Below are positions 22,801 through 37,800 of a stretch of 64,000 nucleotides of DNA, one piece after another. Position 1 is the first letter of the stretch; each line of letters begins with the position of its first letter. The position numbers and the translations under genes were made by a program. Location of the stretch: contig NW_003152751.1 of NCBI RefSeq assembly GCF_000003605.2, positions 145,923-209,922 of the forward strand. Reading direction: 5' to 3'. This stretch comes from Saccoglossus kowalevskii (taxonomy: Eukaryota; Hemichordata; Enteropneusta; Harrimaniidae). The notes under the pieces are model-generated. The model did no database searches. It saw nothing but the letters and a program-made list of their open reading frames with translations, and was not told where the DNA came from.

Positions 22801-25800
22801 TCTCTGGTTTTGAATGTGAAATTAAATTGTGGGCATAATGATGATCTAAACGGGCTTATAAAAATCGCGCCCTCTAGCGACGAACTTGTGAACAGTGTTC
22901 CTTACATCATTATTGACGTCATAGAAACGCCCCTGCCACAGAGGGCGCAACTTATAAGAACGGTGCTTTAGAAGTGTATTTCACTAGTATACTAAAGAGG
23001 TGTTAACTGTTCTTTTTCTTAATAGGCTATGGCTGATAATCCGTGTGAAGCAAACTGCGGCAATGCGGTATCATGGGCATCCCTAAGCTCTAGTGACTTA
23101 GCTTCAGTAACAGTAGAAGATTTTGATATCCGATGTGGTAAGTATAATAAAAGTTGCCAAATCTGGTCAGTTAACTACCAACATTAACAATTGTCAGATT
23201 ACAATAGACTTTCAGTCGTAGCGTTTGACAGTCTGTACATGAATGAGAACATGGCGTTATACAGTCGGTATATGAATAAAAACGTGGTGTTTTACAATCG
23301 GTATATGAATTTAACTATAGCAATTTACCATATGCATCATAATTTAGGGGAACACGCGTGGAACAATAGATCACATTGCCTAGAACGCACTATTCTGAAA
23401 AAAAAGCCATTATTTGTTTCCGGTGTCATGATGTAATATAAAGTATTCTACTGCTTTTCCCAGAACCAGAGAAGCCAACGTGTGCCCGAGGTGATTTCAA
23501 AGACAAGACATGGGAACTAGATAGTTCTGCTGAGTTTACTTACGCTGAATTGGAAACTGAATTCCGTGACATGTGGGCGTTTACAGCTTGTTGGTGGATG
23601 AGAACGAATGACGTTGGCAATTACCGTGCTGTTATGAGTTACTTTGCTGAGGGTGACAATCCAGGTAGCATTATCCTGGAAACCCCACAGAACCTCAGAG
23701 CTAGTATCAAAAACTCGTGGTCTTCAAGCTCTGGTATATCCGTAACATACGGACTGTGGCACCATGTTTGTCTGGCTTGGACATCAGAAGGTGGCGTTCT
23801 CAACATCTTTAAAGATGGCAGCAAAGCCTTTACGCAGAGTAACTACAGAACGAATCTTCTTCTGAGAGGTGGTGGAAAGCTGATCATTGGCCAACGTCAA
23901 GGAAGTATTGGAGGTGGTTTCAACAGAGCCTATTCTTATCTTGGAGATATCTCAGAGTTCAACATGTGGGATTCTTTGATAGAATCCAATGACATTAAGG
24001 TAACTAACTCATTTGATACACTATCAAGAGTTTAATCAGTTACATTCCTAGTTTTCAAGTTAAAATCAACATAAAACAAAGAGAGAGACTGGAGTCTATA
24101 TGAATTACATCAAACATACTAATTTGAATACAGTGTTTTCCAGGTGATACTCATGGCGGTATTCAAAGCTTTAAACAAATAAAACAAGTAAATAATTAAC
24201 TTGAGAAATTACAGATTACATTTACTTCGATTTCCTACAGCACATGCTCCAATTACGATTTTATGGGAATAGAAAGCTTAAGACATTTACTATTTGTATT
24301 TTTTCATTGTCCAGGGATATTCTGAAAACCGTGGCTGTGAAAATGGCTGTGGGAATCTTGTATCATGGCATGGAATTGCAGAGTCTGCTCTTGAGGAAGT
24401 TAAAGTAGTGGATGCTGAAGCAACGTGTGGTAAGCTAACCTACATTAGAAAACAATCGATTTGCTTGTTGCAGATTGAATCAGATTAGGATAGGTGCAGG
24501 TTTTTCAATTGCCATGTTTTATATTTTGCAGAGAACCGCGTAACAGAGTGTGATGCTGGAGAGTTTCAACGCAAAGTGTTTGATATGGACAACAGCGATG
24601 ACTTTGCTTATGCCCAGTCCTTTCAAACTATGCCCGATATGAATGAATTCACCATGTGTTTCTGGGTAAGAAGTCATGACGCCTCAACCAGTAGATATCT
24701 GATGACATACAGAAGCAGTAATATCAACTCTGGTAGCATATATTTGTATAATCCGAACAACGTTCAACTGTATGTGAATAACGGCGCCGCCTCTGCAAGT
24801 GGGATGGTTGTCAGCTATGGTGTATGGCATCACTTGTGTATCACGTGGGACTCAGCCGATAGTGGGCGATACCATTATTACAAAGACGGTAGAATGAGGT
24901 ACACTTCATATAATCTAAAGAACAGTCAGACTATTCTCGGCGATGGTACGCTTATCCTTGGCACATGGCAAGCTTCAATTGGAGGAGGGTTCTCAAAAAG
25001 TTACTCATTCAATGCAGAAATGACAAAATTCAATATCTGGAGTGAAAAATGGAGCAGTGATGCTATTCAGGTGGGTCTGTTGAAGCTTGTTTGCATTGTA
25101 ACTTCTTATGACTGTATATGATGTATGAAGACCTGCGACATACATATATGTATTTGTAATATGTCTATTTGAAATAATCTATTAGTTACAGGTTTAAAAC
25201 GTGTATTTACTTTTATTAGGCATTGGCAGAGAATGATTGTGATTTACAGTGTGGTGATGCTATTTCTTGGTCACACTTCCGATCTACTGATATATCTTCT
25301 GCAGTTGTTGTTAAGAATTCAGACATGGAATGTGGTAGGTGTATCTATGACACTGTGGGGGCGCTGTTAACTTCACCCCATTTTGCATGGTGCATGGTTT
25401 GATGTGGTAGGTAGTGTTTCTTCCCGCAGTGGTGAGGCCATGATTGTTAGTTTTAATTTCCGGTTTTATGACTGCATATACAGATTATTATTTTTTAATG
25501 AATGATGTATCATGCTTCATAGGTTCATCTCTTTTAAAACAGCCACATATTATTTTCCTTAGTTTGCTCATGCAATCATTTTTCAGTGGTTACTAGAATA
25601 ATCATTAAACAACAGTTTAAACATTCTTCAAGGAAAATTTGTTATTTGAGATTTTTGGATTGATGTTTTACCATGTGAAAACAATATTGACATGATACTA
25701 TCACATTCTTAGCTGGGCCATGATATTTATAAACTGTCAGTTAGCTGAATTGTGTTGTAACCAATGCAAATTAAGTAAATATTAACATAGTAATTTATAT

Positions 25801-28800
25801 GATCTTTTCAGAACCCGAAGAACCAGTTTGTTCGGATGGAGATTTCAAAGACAAAGCTTGGAAAATGGATAGCTCTTCAGAGTATAGCTATGCTGAGTTG
25901 CAAACCAAATTCCGTGACATGTGGGCGTTTACAGCTTGTTGGTGGATGAGAACGAATGACGTTGGAAATTACCGTGCTGTTATGAGTTACTTTGCTGAGG
26001 GTGACAATCCAGGTAGCATTATCCTGGAAACCCCACAGAACCTCAGAGCTAGTATCAAAAACTCGTGGTCTTCAAGCTCTGGTATATCCGTAACATACGG
26101 ACTGTGGCACCATGTTTGTCTGGCTTGGACATCAGAAGGTGGCGTTCTCAACATCTTTAAAGATGGGAGTAAAGCCTTCACACAGAGTAACTATAGAACG
26201 AATCTTCTTCTGAGAGGTGGTGGAAAGCTGATCATTGGCCAACGTCAAGGAAGTATTGGAGGTGGTTTCAACAGAGCCTATTCTTATCTTGGAGATGTTT
26301 TGGAATTCAACATGTGGAGTGACGTCTTACCCATTACTGATATACAGGTAAGGACACATGTTCGCAAAGTGTTCTGATACAGACATATAAGAATATATAT
26401 TTGATCGTACATTATTTCAATATCATTGTGAATAAGGATTTGATATTTTTGAGTTTTGTCTTATATTGATTGTTTTATTTTAGGGATTTGCTCAAAATCG
26501 TGGATGTGATAATGGATGTGGCGACCTCGTTAGCTGGCACGGAATTTCAGAATCTTCTCTTGTTGAAGCTGAAGTTGTTGATGCAGAATCAATTTGCGGT
26601 ATGGTATATGTTAATTATATGACTATGGATTGGTTAGCTTTAACAGCTAACTTGATTGCAGTGGCTGTGACACTCTGAATGTGATATACATATGACATAT
26701 TTATCTCAGACTACAATGTACCAACTTCCTATGTACCTCCCAATTTGTCAACAGAGGACAGAGTAACCGAATGTGGTTCTGGTGAATATGAACGTACTGT
26801 AATGGAAATGGACAACAGTGATGACTTTGCATATGCTCAATCCTACCAAAGCATAAAAGAAATGAGTGAATTCACCATGTGTTTCTGGGTTCGAAGCCAC
26901 GACACAACGACTAGTAGATATCTGATGACATACAGAAGCAGTAATATCAACTCTGGAAGCATCTATTTATATAATCCGAACAACGTACAGTTATATGTGA
27001 ATAACGGAGCTGCAACTGCTAGTGGTACAGCTGTGAACTATGGTGTTTGGCATCATATGTGCTTCACATGGGATTCGGCGGACAGTGGTCGTTACAAATA
27101 CTTCAAAGATGGTGTTATGAGATACACTTCTTATAACTTAAAAAACAATCAAGTTATTCTTGGAGGTGGCAGTCTTATTCTTGGTCAGTGGCAAGCTTCA
27201 GTTGGTGGAGGATTTTCAAAGAGTTACTCGTTTAACTGTGAGATGACTAAATTCAACATCTGGAGTGAAAAACTTGGTGCTGAAGATATACAGGTATGTA
27301 TATTTCTTTTTCCTTTTAGTGCAAGTGAACAATGGTGGTGTAATTGATAATTAAATTACGATTAATTGTATATATAAACTTGTTATGAATATATATACAT
27401 ACAATGTCAATTAATTAAGTTCTGAAAATAATGAATATTATTTTGTTTTGTTGTTCGCAGGAGATGGCGATTGGAGGTTGTGATAATAACTGTGGTGATG
27501 TAGTATCATGGTCTTACTTCCGTTCCACTGACATACCTGACTCAGTTAAAATGAAAGATTCGAATATCAAATGTGGTAAGCTAAATTTGTGTGTTTACAA
27601 GAAAGTCGGTTGAAAACTGGACCTAAAACGATCGCATTTTAGTTAAAATATTACGCCAAAAGGCTCAAATTTTGCTGAAATAAGCGACAATCTTAACATA
27701 TGGAGTAAAAATATTCGGCTCGGCCAACATTTCACTCGTAAGTAGATTGCTTTTAGCAGAATACTTAGATTACATTACATAGGATGAATAGAATAATATA
27801 AATACACAATATTCAAACTTATTGTTCCAGAACCTGATGAACCAGTGTGCTCAGGCGGTGCATATGAAGAAAAAAGCATCACATTTGACAGCACATCTGA
27901 ATATTCATATGCTATTATGAAGAAGGAAATACGCGATTTGTGGGAATTCACAGCGTGTTGGTGGATGAGAACAGATGATACCACCAGTACATATCATACT
28001 ATGATGAGTTATTTTGCACAAGGTGAGTCTGATTGTTATGGTAAAGTGGTTAGATTATTTATTTCCAATCAGGGAGACTGTGGGTGCGTGGGTGTGATGT
28101 ACAAATTCACCTTTAATATCGTACATCAGTTGGACTTCAATAAATACGTACACCAACGTTTATCAACCGACATAGAGTTATGTAGGGTACTGTCTGTAAT
28201 GAGTTACCCGTTTGATATGCATCCTTGATTGGTGGCAATAATAACATTATTTGTTCCTCTAATAGGTGATAGCGTCAGCAGCATTCTTGTAGAAAACCCG
28301 TATAATCTGAGAGCTGTTATTAAAAACCAGTGGGGAAGCTCAACAACAGTAGCAGTCAACTATGGGATGTGGCACCACGTGTGTCTTTCATGGGCTGGGG
28401 AAGACGGTATATATAACGTTTACAGAGATGGCGGTGTTGCATATACACAAAGCGGTTACTCAAAGGACAAAATTATCCGTGGTGGTGGCACATTGGTTCT
28501 TGGGCAAAGACAAGGAAGTATCGGAGGTGGATTCAGTAAGACATATTCCTATGCTGGAGAGATGTCAGATTTTAACATGTGGAATACCTGTTTAGTCTCA
28601 GATGATATAAAGGTATGATATTTTAAAGGAGGCTTTTTTGGACTTTAGTCTCAGGTCATGTAATTTACTCTTAAAACTTGGTAAAATAAGTAAATTGTGT
28701 CATGTTTATCATGCCCTCCCTACAGCAAGTCCTCTGTTTGAATACACAGTATAAGATTGTATCACCTCGTTGTCAAGTTACAATCAATGTGCTTTATTGC

Positions 28801-31800
28801 AAATAAATTATACACTGTCACAAAGTAACTATTATATAATATAACATTTCTGTAGACCGCTTCTTAATTAGAGGTAAAAACAACAAACGAGCTTATTTAG
28901 CAAACTCTCTGGGTAAAATTAGCATATCTGGCAGGTGGTAATAACCGAGCGTATTGTATATAACCTCATAATAACATGCTCGCACAAACAATGCACTACA
29001 AAATCACGTTATATCACGATTCTATGTGTAAATATCAAATTCTCTCAACGTCATTGTGGACAACGAACCATTTAAATAAATAAAAAACACCGAAGTAGTG
29101 TGATATCACTGTTATTGCGTTATATAATGAATTCTACGTATATTTTTCTGTTTTATTTGTGTCAACTGTCATTCTAATTCATTTTTGAGGCATCAGAGTT
29201 TACCCACCATGTAGTGAGCGGTGTTCTAGATATCGTATTCAAATTCCAATGCTAAACGCACTCCATATAACAAACGCATATATTGGCGAGGCACATGGCA
29301 AGAGTGACAACAATTCTAGTACATTTCAACGAACTAGCGATAATACCGACATTATGTCCACACATAAAACAAGCCAAAAAGAGATAGAATGTTTTAAATT
29401 GTGATTTTTGCCTTTACGTCGGTTAACGAAACAGACAACAGACCCTGTGAGTGAAAGGGACAAAAGCGCTGATGACGGCACGTTTTCGATTCAAATGCTA
29501 TGCTGCAAAATGCGCAATATAGTACCATTCTTGGCAATAATAATAATAATTCATATTAGTAGATGTACTACACTCATGTGATCTAGATTCAGTTAGATAC
29601 ATAATCTAGTTTATTCAGTTTCTGTCACAGGACATAGTGTCAGATATAAGACATAGCTACAGCCAATCAAATTGCTAGATTCGGACTAACCATGTTATAA
29701 TAAGAAATATTATGAACAAACCTTTTGTATTGATTTGTGAATCACGAGTGAGTGATATGCTTCTGCTTAATATAATATTGTAAAACTTCAAATCTTATTT
29801 GCTAATCTCTATTACTGGACTTTTAATACTTGCTTACAGGGATTCGTAGAAAACCGTGGTTGTGAAAATGGTTGTGGAAATCTGATCTCATGGGATGATT
29901 TCACCAGTAGTGATCTAGTAGAAGTAGATGTCGAAAATTCTGACGCCATTTGTGGTATGTTATAATACATTACTCGTGAGCATGTATGTGCAAATTTCAA
30001 ATACTAGTGCTAGTGCTGACACATGCATTTTTGTCACTGAAGTCATATTCATGTTTGGGACTACATGACAGGGCTATGCGGCCATCTCTCTATCAAATGG
30101 TAATTTTAATGTGCTATCCTGGCATCAACCAGGCTCAGTTGAACACATGCACCTGCGGACCTTAACAAAGGTTCCCCAAGGTCGCATTAGTTAGTGAATG
30201 AATCTCAGTCAGTGGAATTGGCCTTCCCATTGAGTCTGTGGCACACTCATCCAGGGTAGGGGTCGACCCTTTTGATGTTCAGCATAAGTTAGGACTTTGG
30301 TCGACCGATCATGAGTCTGATGCAACAACCACTATGCAACCAGTAATCAGTGGACATGTCTAGTTGAATACAACTATGACAAATAACATTTAACATTGTC
30401 TCAAGATCTATCATGATAATCAGTAGGTCAGCCTTTTAGACGTCCAATACGTCGTTGTATATTTGCAGTTACCTCCCTAACATTACTTTATTAATGAATG
30501 CAATCATTTATTCATAAGCAATTTGGTCTTCGCAATAGTAACTAACATCAACATCAAAATTGTTCTATTATAGAAGCACGACAGACTGAATGTGGGAAGG
30601 GCGATTTTGATGACAAAAAGTTTGATTTTGATGGAACAACCAACAGCTATGCATCTGTCATGCAAGAAATCCCAGAGATGTCAGCAGCGACAGTCTGCAT
30701 GTGGATCAAGACGACCCAATCCACAGCTGCCAAGTATATATTCACCTACAGAACATCCAACATCAATGCTGGCAGTATGTACCTGTACAACCCAACCAAT
30801 CTACAATTTTATGTTGATAACGCAGCTGGAACTAACAGTGGAATCGCTATCAACTATGGTCTCTGGTTCCACACATGTATGACATGGACATCCGCAAGTG
30901 GTAAATACCAGTATTTCAAAGATGCTAGACTTAGATACACCAACACTGGGCTAAGGACGAACTACAAAATAGCTGGAGGAGGTTCATTCATCATTGGGCA
31001 GTGGCAAGCATCTATTGGTGGGCAGTTTGGTACATCGTATCCATTTGATGGTGAAATTGCCAAGTTCAATATGTGGAGCAAGGTACTTCCAGATGCCGAT
31101 ATAGAGGTCAGTAAAAGTTGTATTTAGTCGTTGTTAAGCATTGTTTCCGTCCATAACATCAACCAACAAAATGATAAGTTGAATTGACAATAAACACAGG
31201 GCGTACGTTCACTTCATAGGCAATGTTTGCTGAACCATGTGGATACATGTGTGGTGACGTCATTTCCTGGACGTTCTTCAGATCTGATGACATTGCTGGC
31301 ATTACAATAGGAGATTCTGATGTACAATGTGGTTAGTATTTTTGCACTTGGGTAAATAACATATATTATTGATAACAAAAACATATTGATATTGAGTTTT
31401 GATACAATCTAAGTATTCTTTACAGTTATTAGGGATTATATTCTTTTATTTGTATTCTACAGAGGAAGAAGAGGTAGTCTGTTCTGGTGGACCCTACACA
31501 AATAAAACATGGACGATGGACAGTTCTGCTGAGTACACATATACCGTTGTCCCAGCTGAGTTTCCAGACATGTGGGCGTTTACATCTTGTTGGTGGATGA
31601 GAACGAATGATGTTGGTAATTCCCGTGTTATGATGAGCTATTTCGCCCAGGGTGATAACCCAGGAAGTATTATTCTAGAAACACCGAAGAATTTACGTGC
31701 ATGCGTTAAAAACTCATGGGCATCTAGTTCTGGGATATCTATAACATATGGTCTCTGGCACCACGTTTGTCTGACTTGGTCATCTGATGGAGGTGTTCAC

Positions 31801-34800
31801 GAAATATATAAAGATGGTAGCCGTGCCTTTACTCAAACAGGCTACAGGACTAATCTAATATTGAAAGGAGGGGGACAACTAATCATTGGTCAACGCCAAG
31901 GCAGTATTGGCGGTGGATTTAACAGGGCATATTCGTACCTTGGTGAAATATCAGATTTCAACATGTGGGAAGAAGTATTGCTTTCATCTAAAATACAAGT
32001 AAGTAATTGACTTATAAAATCGTGATAAATATGTTTTCATGTAGTTTTTGAATTTATTTTCTATTTAGTTAATCGTTGAATGACTGTTCGAATATATTTT
32101 GAAGGACTTTTCATCAAATCGTGGCTGCGAAAATGGTTGTGGAACTCTTGTTTCATGGGCGGATATCACTTCATCAGCTCTGACGGAAGTTGAGGTCAAT
32201 GACGCCGAATCAGTTTGCCGTAAGTATATTAGAGTAATAGGATCACAGTTAACTGATAATTCAACATCATTGTGGGAAAAGAAAAGTAAATGTTATATCC
32301 CCTACATATATCTAACCAAATCAACAAATGCATATGATTTAGCGAATGTACGAGATGGTATGAACATGACTATCTAAGAGTACGTGATTTTGATTTCGAA
32401 TTCGCTGAAAACATTTGCTATCTATTTATTCTTCAGAGCCAAGAGTGTCAACCTGTGAAGGCGGAGAATTTGAGCGAAAGGTACTTGATATGGACAATAG
32501 TGGAGATTATGCTTATGCTCAGTCATATCAAAACATTCCTGATATGAATGAATTCACCATGTGTTTCTGGGTACGAAGCCGCGACGCCACGACCAGCAGA
32601 TATCTGATGACATACAGAAGCAGTAATATCAACTCTGGTAGCATCTATTCGTATAATCCAAACAACGTACAGTTATACGTAAATAACGGAGCTGCAACTG
32701 CTAGTGGAATCATTGTGAATTATGGCCTGTGGCATCATTTGTGCTTTACCTGGGATTCAGCTGACAGTGGACGATACCATTATTACAAAGATGGTGTCAT
32801 GAGATACACGTCATATAATCTGAAGAACAACCAAGCTATCCTTGGAGGTGGTACGCTTATCATTGGCACATGGCAAGCCTCGATTGGAGGAGGTTTCTCA
32901 AAGAGTCACTCCTTCAATGCGGAAATGACACAATTCAACATCTGGGGGGAAGCGAAAAATTCAGAAGCCATACAGGTATTCCAATTATCATGTGATGTTA
33001 CGCATTCAAATGAACATCATATGTGATTTATATGCTTTAGAATATTGTTTAATATTAAGTACTACGAGACAATATATTGTGTGTGCTGCATTAATGTATC
33101 CAATCAAAAAGTTTCATCATGTATCATTAATTTGAAATTGAAAAGCTTTTAATTCGCACACTTGTGACATTGTTTTAGTTCATGCATCCCACGTCAGGTA
33201 ATCTATTATACGTCGTTTTTCAATAGGCAATGTCAACAAACGATTGTGGTTCATTGTGTGGTGATATAGTGTCTTGGGCATACTTCCGATCTAGTGACGT
33301 CTCATCAACAGCAGTAATTAAAGACTCTGACATAAAATGTGGTATGTATAATTATATTATTAGTTATGATCAGACCAATTTTGTGCATTGTAATTTTAAT
33401 GAATACCTTACCATGGTTTATGCACATGTGTTTTTGCTAGTTGAATACATAGCTGTGTTTTCAATAAATAAATGAGTACCAATGAGTAAATATTTAACTT
33501 ACAAACAAACTTACAATCTTACAAACCTAAATTATATTTTCAGTTAAAGAAGTGCCAGTGTGTGCTCGTGGTGAGTTAGAAGATAAGTCACTGGTTATGG
33601 ACAGTTCAGCTGAATACACGTATGCCCAGATTGCAACTGAAATCCCTGATCATGACTTGTGGGAATTCACAGCGTGTTGGTGGATGAGAACGAATGACGT
33701 TGGCAGTTATCGTGTTATGATGAGCTATTTTGCACAGGGTGATAACCCGGGAAGTATAATATTGGAAACTCCCAAAAATTTAAGAGCCAGCATCAAGAAC
33801 TCCTGGTCGTCAAGTTCTGGAATATCAGTGACGTATGGACTATGGCACCACGTGTGTTTCGCATGGACATCGGAAGGCGGTGAACTAGGCATATTTAAAG
33901 ATGGAAGCAGAGCATTCACGCAGTCAAACTATCGAACCAACTTGATCCTTAAAGGAGGAGGGCAGCTTATTATTGGTCAGCGACAGGGTAGTATTGGAGG
34001 TGGTTTCAACAGAGCTTATTCCTACCTAGGAGATATTTCAGAGTTTAATATGTGGAAAACAGTTTTAGCATCATCTGATATACAGGTAGACCATAAGCTT
34101 AATTACAAACATCACTATAAGTCTGTGTTCACTGCAATTCAACGCAAGTACAATTTCTCGGTGTCATGATAAAACAGTTTGTTTATAAATTTGTAGATAA
34201 GATAATATTTTCGAATAAATAAAAAAATCAGAAAATGTTTTAATACATTTCACTATTACTCAAATGATGAATGAAATTGAGATACTTTCCAATGTTGAAA
34301 CACTCAGTAAGACATGTGTCAAGCATCTAATTAATATTGTGCACCTATTAGAAATACATTGCTGTTTGTGATGCAATTTCTTACCATTACTCTCAATATT
34401 GTAGGCATTTGCTGAAAACCGTGGTTGCGAAAATGGTTGTGGGGATCTTGTCTCATGGCATGAAATTCCAGAATCAGCAGTAATAGAAGCAAAAATTGTC
34501 GAAGCTGAAGCAATCTGCAGTAAGTGAAAGAATTATTAAACTTTTTCGAATGAAAAAATAGGCTACAGTTATATCATACTTGTGAATATTTTGAGTCATG
34601 CTACACTTTCAAATTTCGTTTCCCTCGATATTTGTAGAAGAAAGAAATACTGACTGTGAGGGTGGTGAATTTGATGGCAAAGTATTGAATATGGACAATT
34701 CAGAAAACTATGCTTATATTCAATCATATCAGACCATTCCTGATATGAATGAATTCACCATGTGTTTCTGGGTACGAAGCCGGGACACTACAGCAACCAG

Positions 34801-37800
34801 GTATATCATGACATACAGAAGCAGTAATATCAATACTGGAAGTATCTACGTGTACAACCCAACAAATGTACAACTCTACATCAATAATGGTGCTGCCACT
34901 GGTAGTAGTGTTGCAGTGAACTATGGTGTGTGGCACCATTTGTGCTTTACCTGGGATTCAGCTGACAGTGGACGATACCATTATTACAAAGATGGTGTCA
35001 TGAGATACACGTCGTATAACCTGAAGAACAACCAAGCTATTCTTGGAGGTGGCACTCTTATCCTTGGCACATGGCAAGCCTCGATTGGAGGAGGTTTCTC
35101 AAAGAGCTACTCCTTCAATGCGGAAATGACAAAATTCAATATCTGGAGTGATGTTATGAGTGCTGAAAATATACAGGTATATACCATTGTAATTTGACTG
35201 CCAAATAATTCTGTTGTTTAAGTAACAGTGTAGGTGACCTTATTTATCATGTACACTTAGGGAGGTGATTAAAATTAAACCACGGGTTTGAAAAAATTAT
35301 AGAAATTGATTCAAAGTTCATGGAGCCGAAATTCCTGTCCTGTTAGATAATTCCAATTATTTTTAGTGCCGGTGGGTCCAAGTCAACGAAAGTTAGTTAG
35401 ACCTTTCTTGTTTAAAGGAAAGTGAAAAATGAATCGTTACATAGTCACGATATCATGAATAACGGCGTCATATAATCCCATTATTACTATAATTATAGCT
35501 GCGAATATTTGTAGAATGTGGACGTAATCGTATATTTTGGAAACTGTGTACCGCCAATCCAGCGTTTTATCAAAGTTGCGTAGTAACAATTTTATGAATT
35601 TGGTGTGCGCAACAGTCAAAATCGCCATCTTTGTTTATAGGTGACCCATAATAATCGTTGTATGTCAATAATGCACATTGTGTCTCTATAAAACTTATAA
35701 AAACTTCCCAATGTTTCTATTCTATAGACAATGGCTGTAGGAGGATGTGACGCCAACTGCGGTGATATAATTTCCTGGTCATATTTCCGACACAGTGACG
35801 TGTCATCTGCTGTTGTGATCCAAGACTCTGACATAAAGTGTGGTAAGTTTTGAATACATTCTATGATTCGATATTTGCATATTAGCTAATTTAAAAAAAA
35901 AAACAGCTCGCATCACAGTATTAGTATTCACACAAAAATCACGATATATTTCTCATATCTGGTAACTTCATATTCCTCACCTCAATAAATACTCATTCTC
36001 CTAATTACTGCCTGCTTGATATATTTGATTATTGTACAGAACCTGAAGAACCTGTCTGTTCAGACGGAAGATACGAAGGAAAAACGCTTATCTTTGACAG
36101 CACATCTGAATATTCATATGCTATTATGGAGAAGGAAATACGCGATTTGTGGGAATTCACAGCATGTTGGTGGATGAGAACAGAGGATACCACCAGTACA
36201 TATCATACTATGATGAGTTACTTCGCTCAAGGTAGGCTTACATTTGTTATATATGTAGATGTATAATTCAGATTCATTTAACATTCGAAATATGTTATCC
36301 ATGCATGCACTAAGTATCTATATTCAAAGAATACATTCTTGCATTTGGCTTGCCGCAGGTGACAGTGTTAGCAGTATTTTGCTTGAGAACCCATATAATT
36401 TGAGAGCCAGCATCAAGAACCAGTGGGGAAGCTCTACAACCGTGGCAGTCAACTATGGGATGTGGCACCACGTGTGTCTTTCATGGGCTGGGGAAGACGG
36501 TATATATAACGTTTACAGAGATGGCGGTGTTGCATATACACAAGGCGGTTATTCAAAGGACAAAATTATCCGTGGTGGTGGCTCATTGGTTCTCGGACAA
36601 AGACAAGGAAGTATTGGCGGTAAATTCAGCAAGACATATTCATACGCTGGTGAAATATCTGATTTTAACATGTGGAATACACAACTTGATAGTTCTGACA
36701 TAAAGGTATGTGTAGATTGGACACTGTGAATAGATAAATCTGTATGGAATGGATTGATTTTATTTGTTGCCAGGCAATAAATATTTATGTTTTTATATAT
36801 TCTGTATATAAGTTAATTCTGTGAAATCGGAACATGAATTCATCACAAATATGCTTGCCATATNNNNNNNNNNNNNNNNNNNNNNNNNNNNNNNNNNNNN
36901 NNNNNNNNNNNNNNNNNNNNNNNNNNNNNNNNNNNNNNNNNNNNNNNNNNNNNNNNNNNNNNNNNNNNNNNNNNNNNNNNNNNNNNNNNNNNNNNNNNNN
37001 NNNNNNNNNNNNNNNNNNNNNNNNNNNNNNNNNNNNNNNNNNNNNNNNNNNNNNNNNNNNNNNNNNNNNNNNNNNNNNNNNNNNNNNNNNNNNNNNNNNN
37101 NNNNNNNNNNNNNNNNNNNNNNNNNNNNNNNNNNNNNNNNNNNNNNAATGTCATTTCATGGCATGATTTTAAAAGCGATGATCTAATTGAAGTTGATGTT
37201 AAGAACAGTGACTCTGAATGCAGTAAGTGTATAATGTATATGTTAGTATTGCATATTAATATATAAAACAGTTAAGTGAACTGAATGCAGTTGCAAGTCT
37301 ATGACAGTATTTAAAACAAATCGTTTATATCAACAGAGGCACGGGAATTGGAATGTGGAAAAGGTGATTTTGATGACAAGAAATTTGAATTTGATGGAAC
37401 AACAAACAGCTATGCATCTGTCATGCAAGAAATCCCAGAGATGTCAGCAGCAACAGTCTGCATGTGGATCAAGACGACCCAATCCACAGCTGCCAAGTAT
37501 ATATTCACCTACAGAACATCCAACATCAATGCTGGCAGTATGTACCTGTACAACCCAACCAATATACAATTTTATGTTGATAATGCAGCTGGAGCTAACA
37601 GTGGAATCGCTATCAACTATGGTCTTTGGTTCCACACATGTATGACATGGACATCTGAAAACGGTAAATACCAATACTTCAAGGATGGTCGCCTACGTTA
37701 CACCAACACTGGGCTAAGGACGAACTACAAAATAGCGGGAGGTGGTGCTTTTATCATCGGACAGTGGCAAGCATCTATTGGTGGGCAGTTTGGTACATCG

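Noticed and set aside
23639-26181. Long antisense frames across modules 2 and 4
   Set aside because: They mirror the conserved sense exons and repeat wherever the module repeats; they are a by-product of sense codon bias.
28920-29000. Possible relative of the 14-kb hairpin (TATAACCTCATAATAAC)
   Set aside because: Only a short AT-rich match and no matching second arm.
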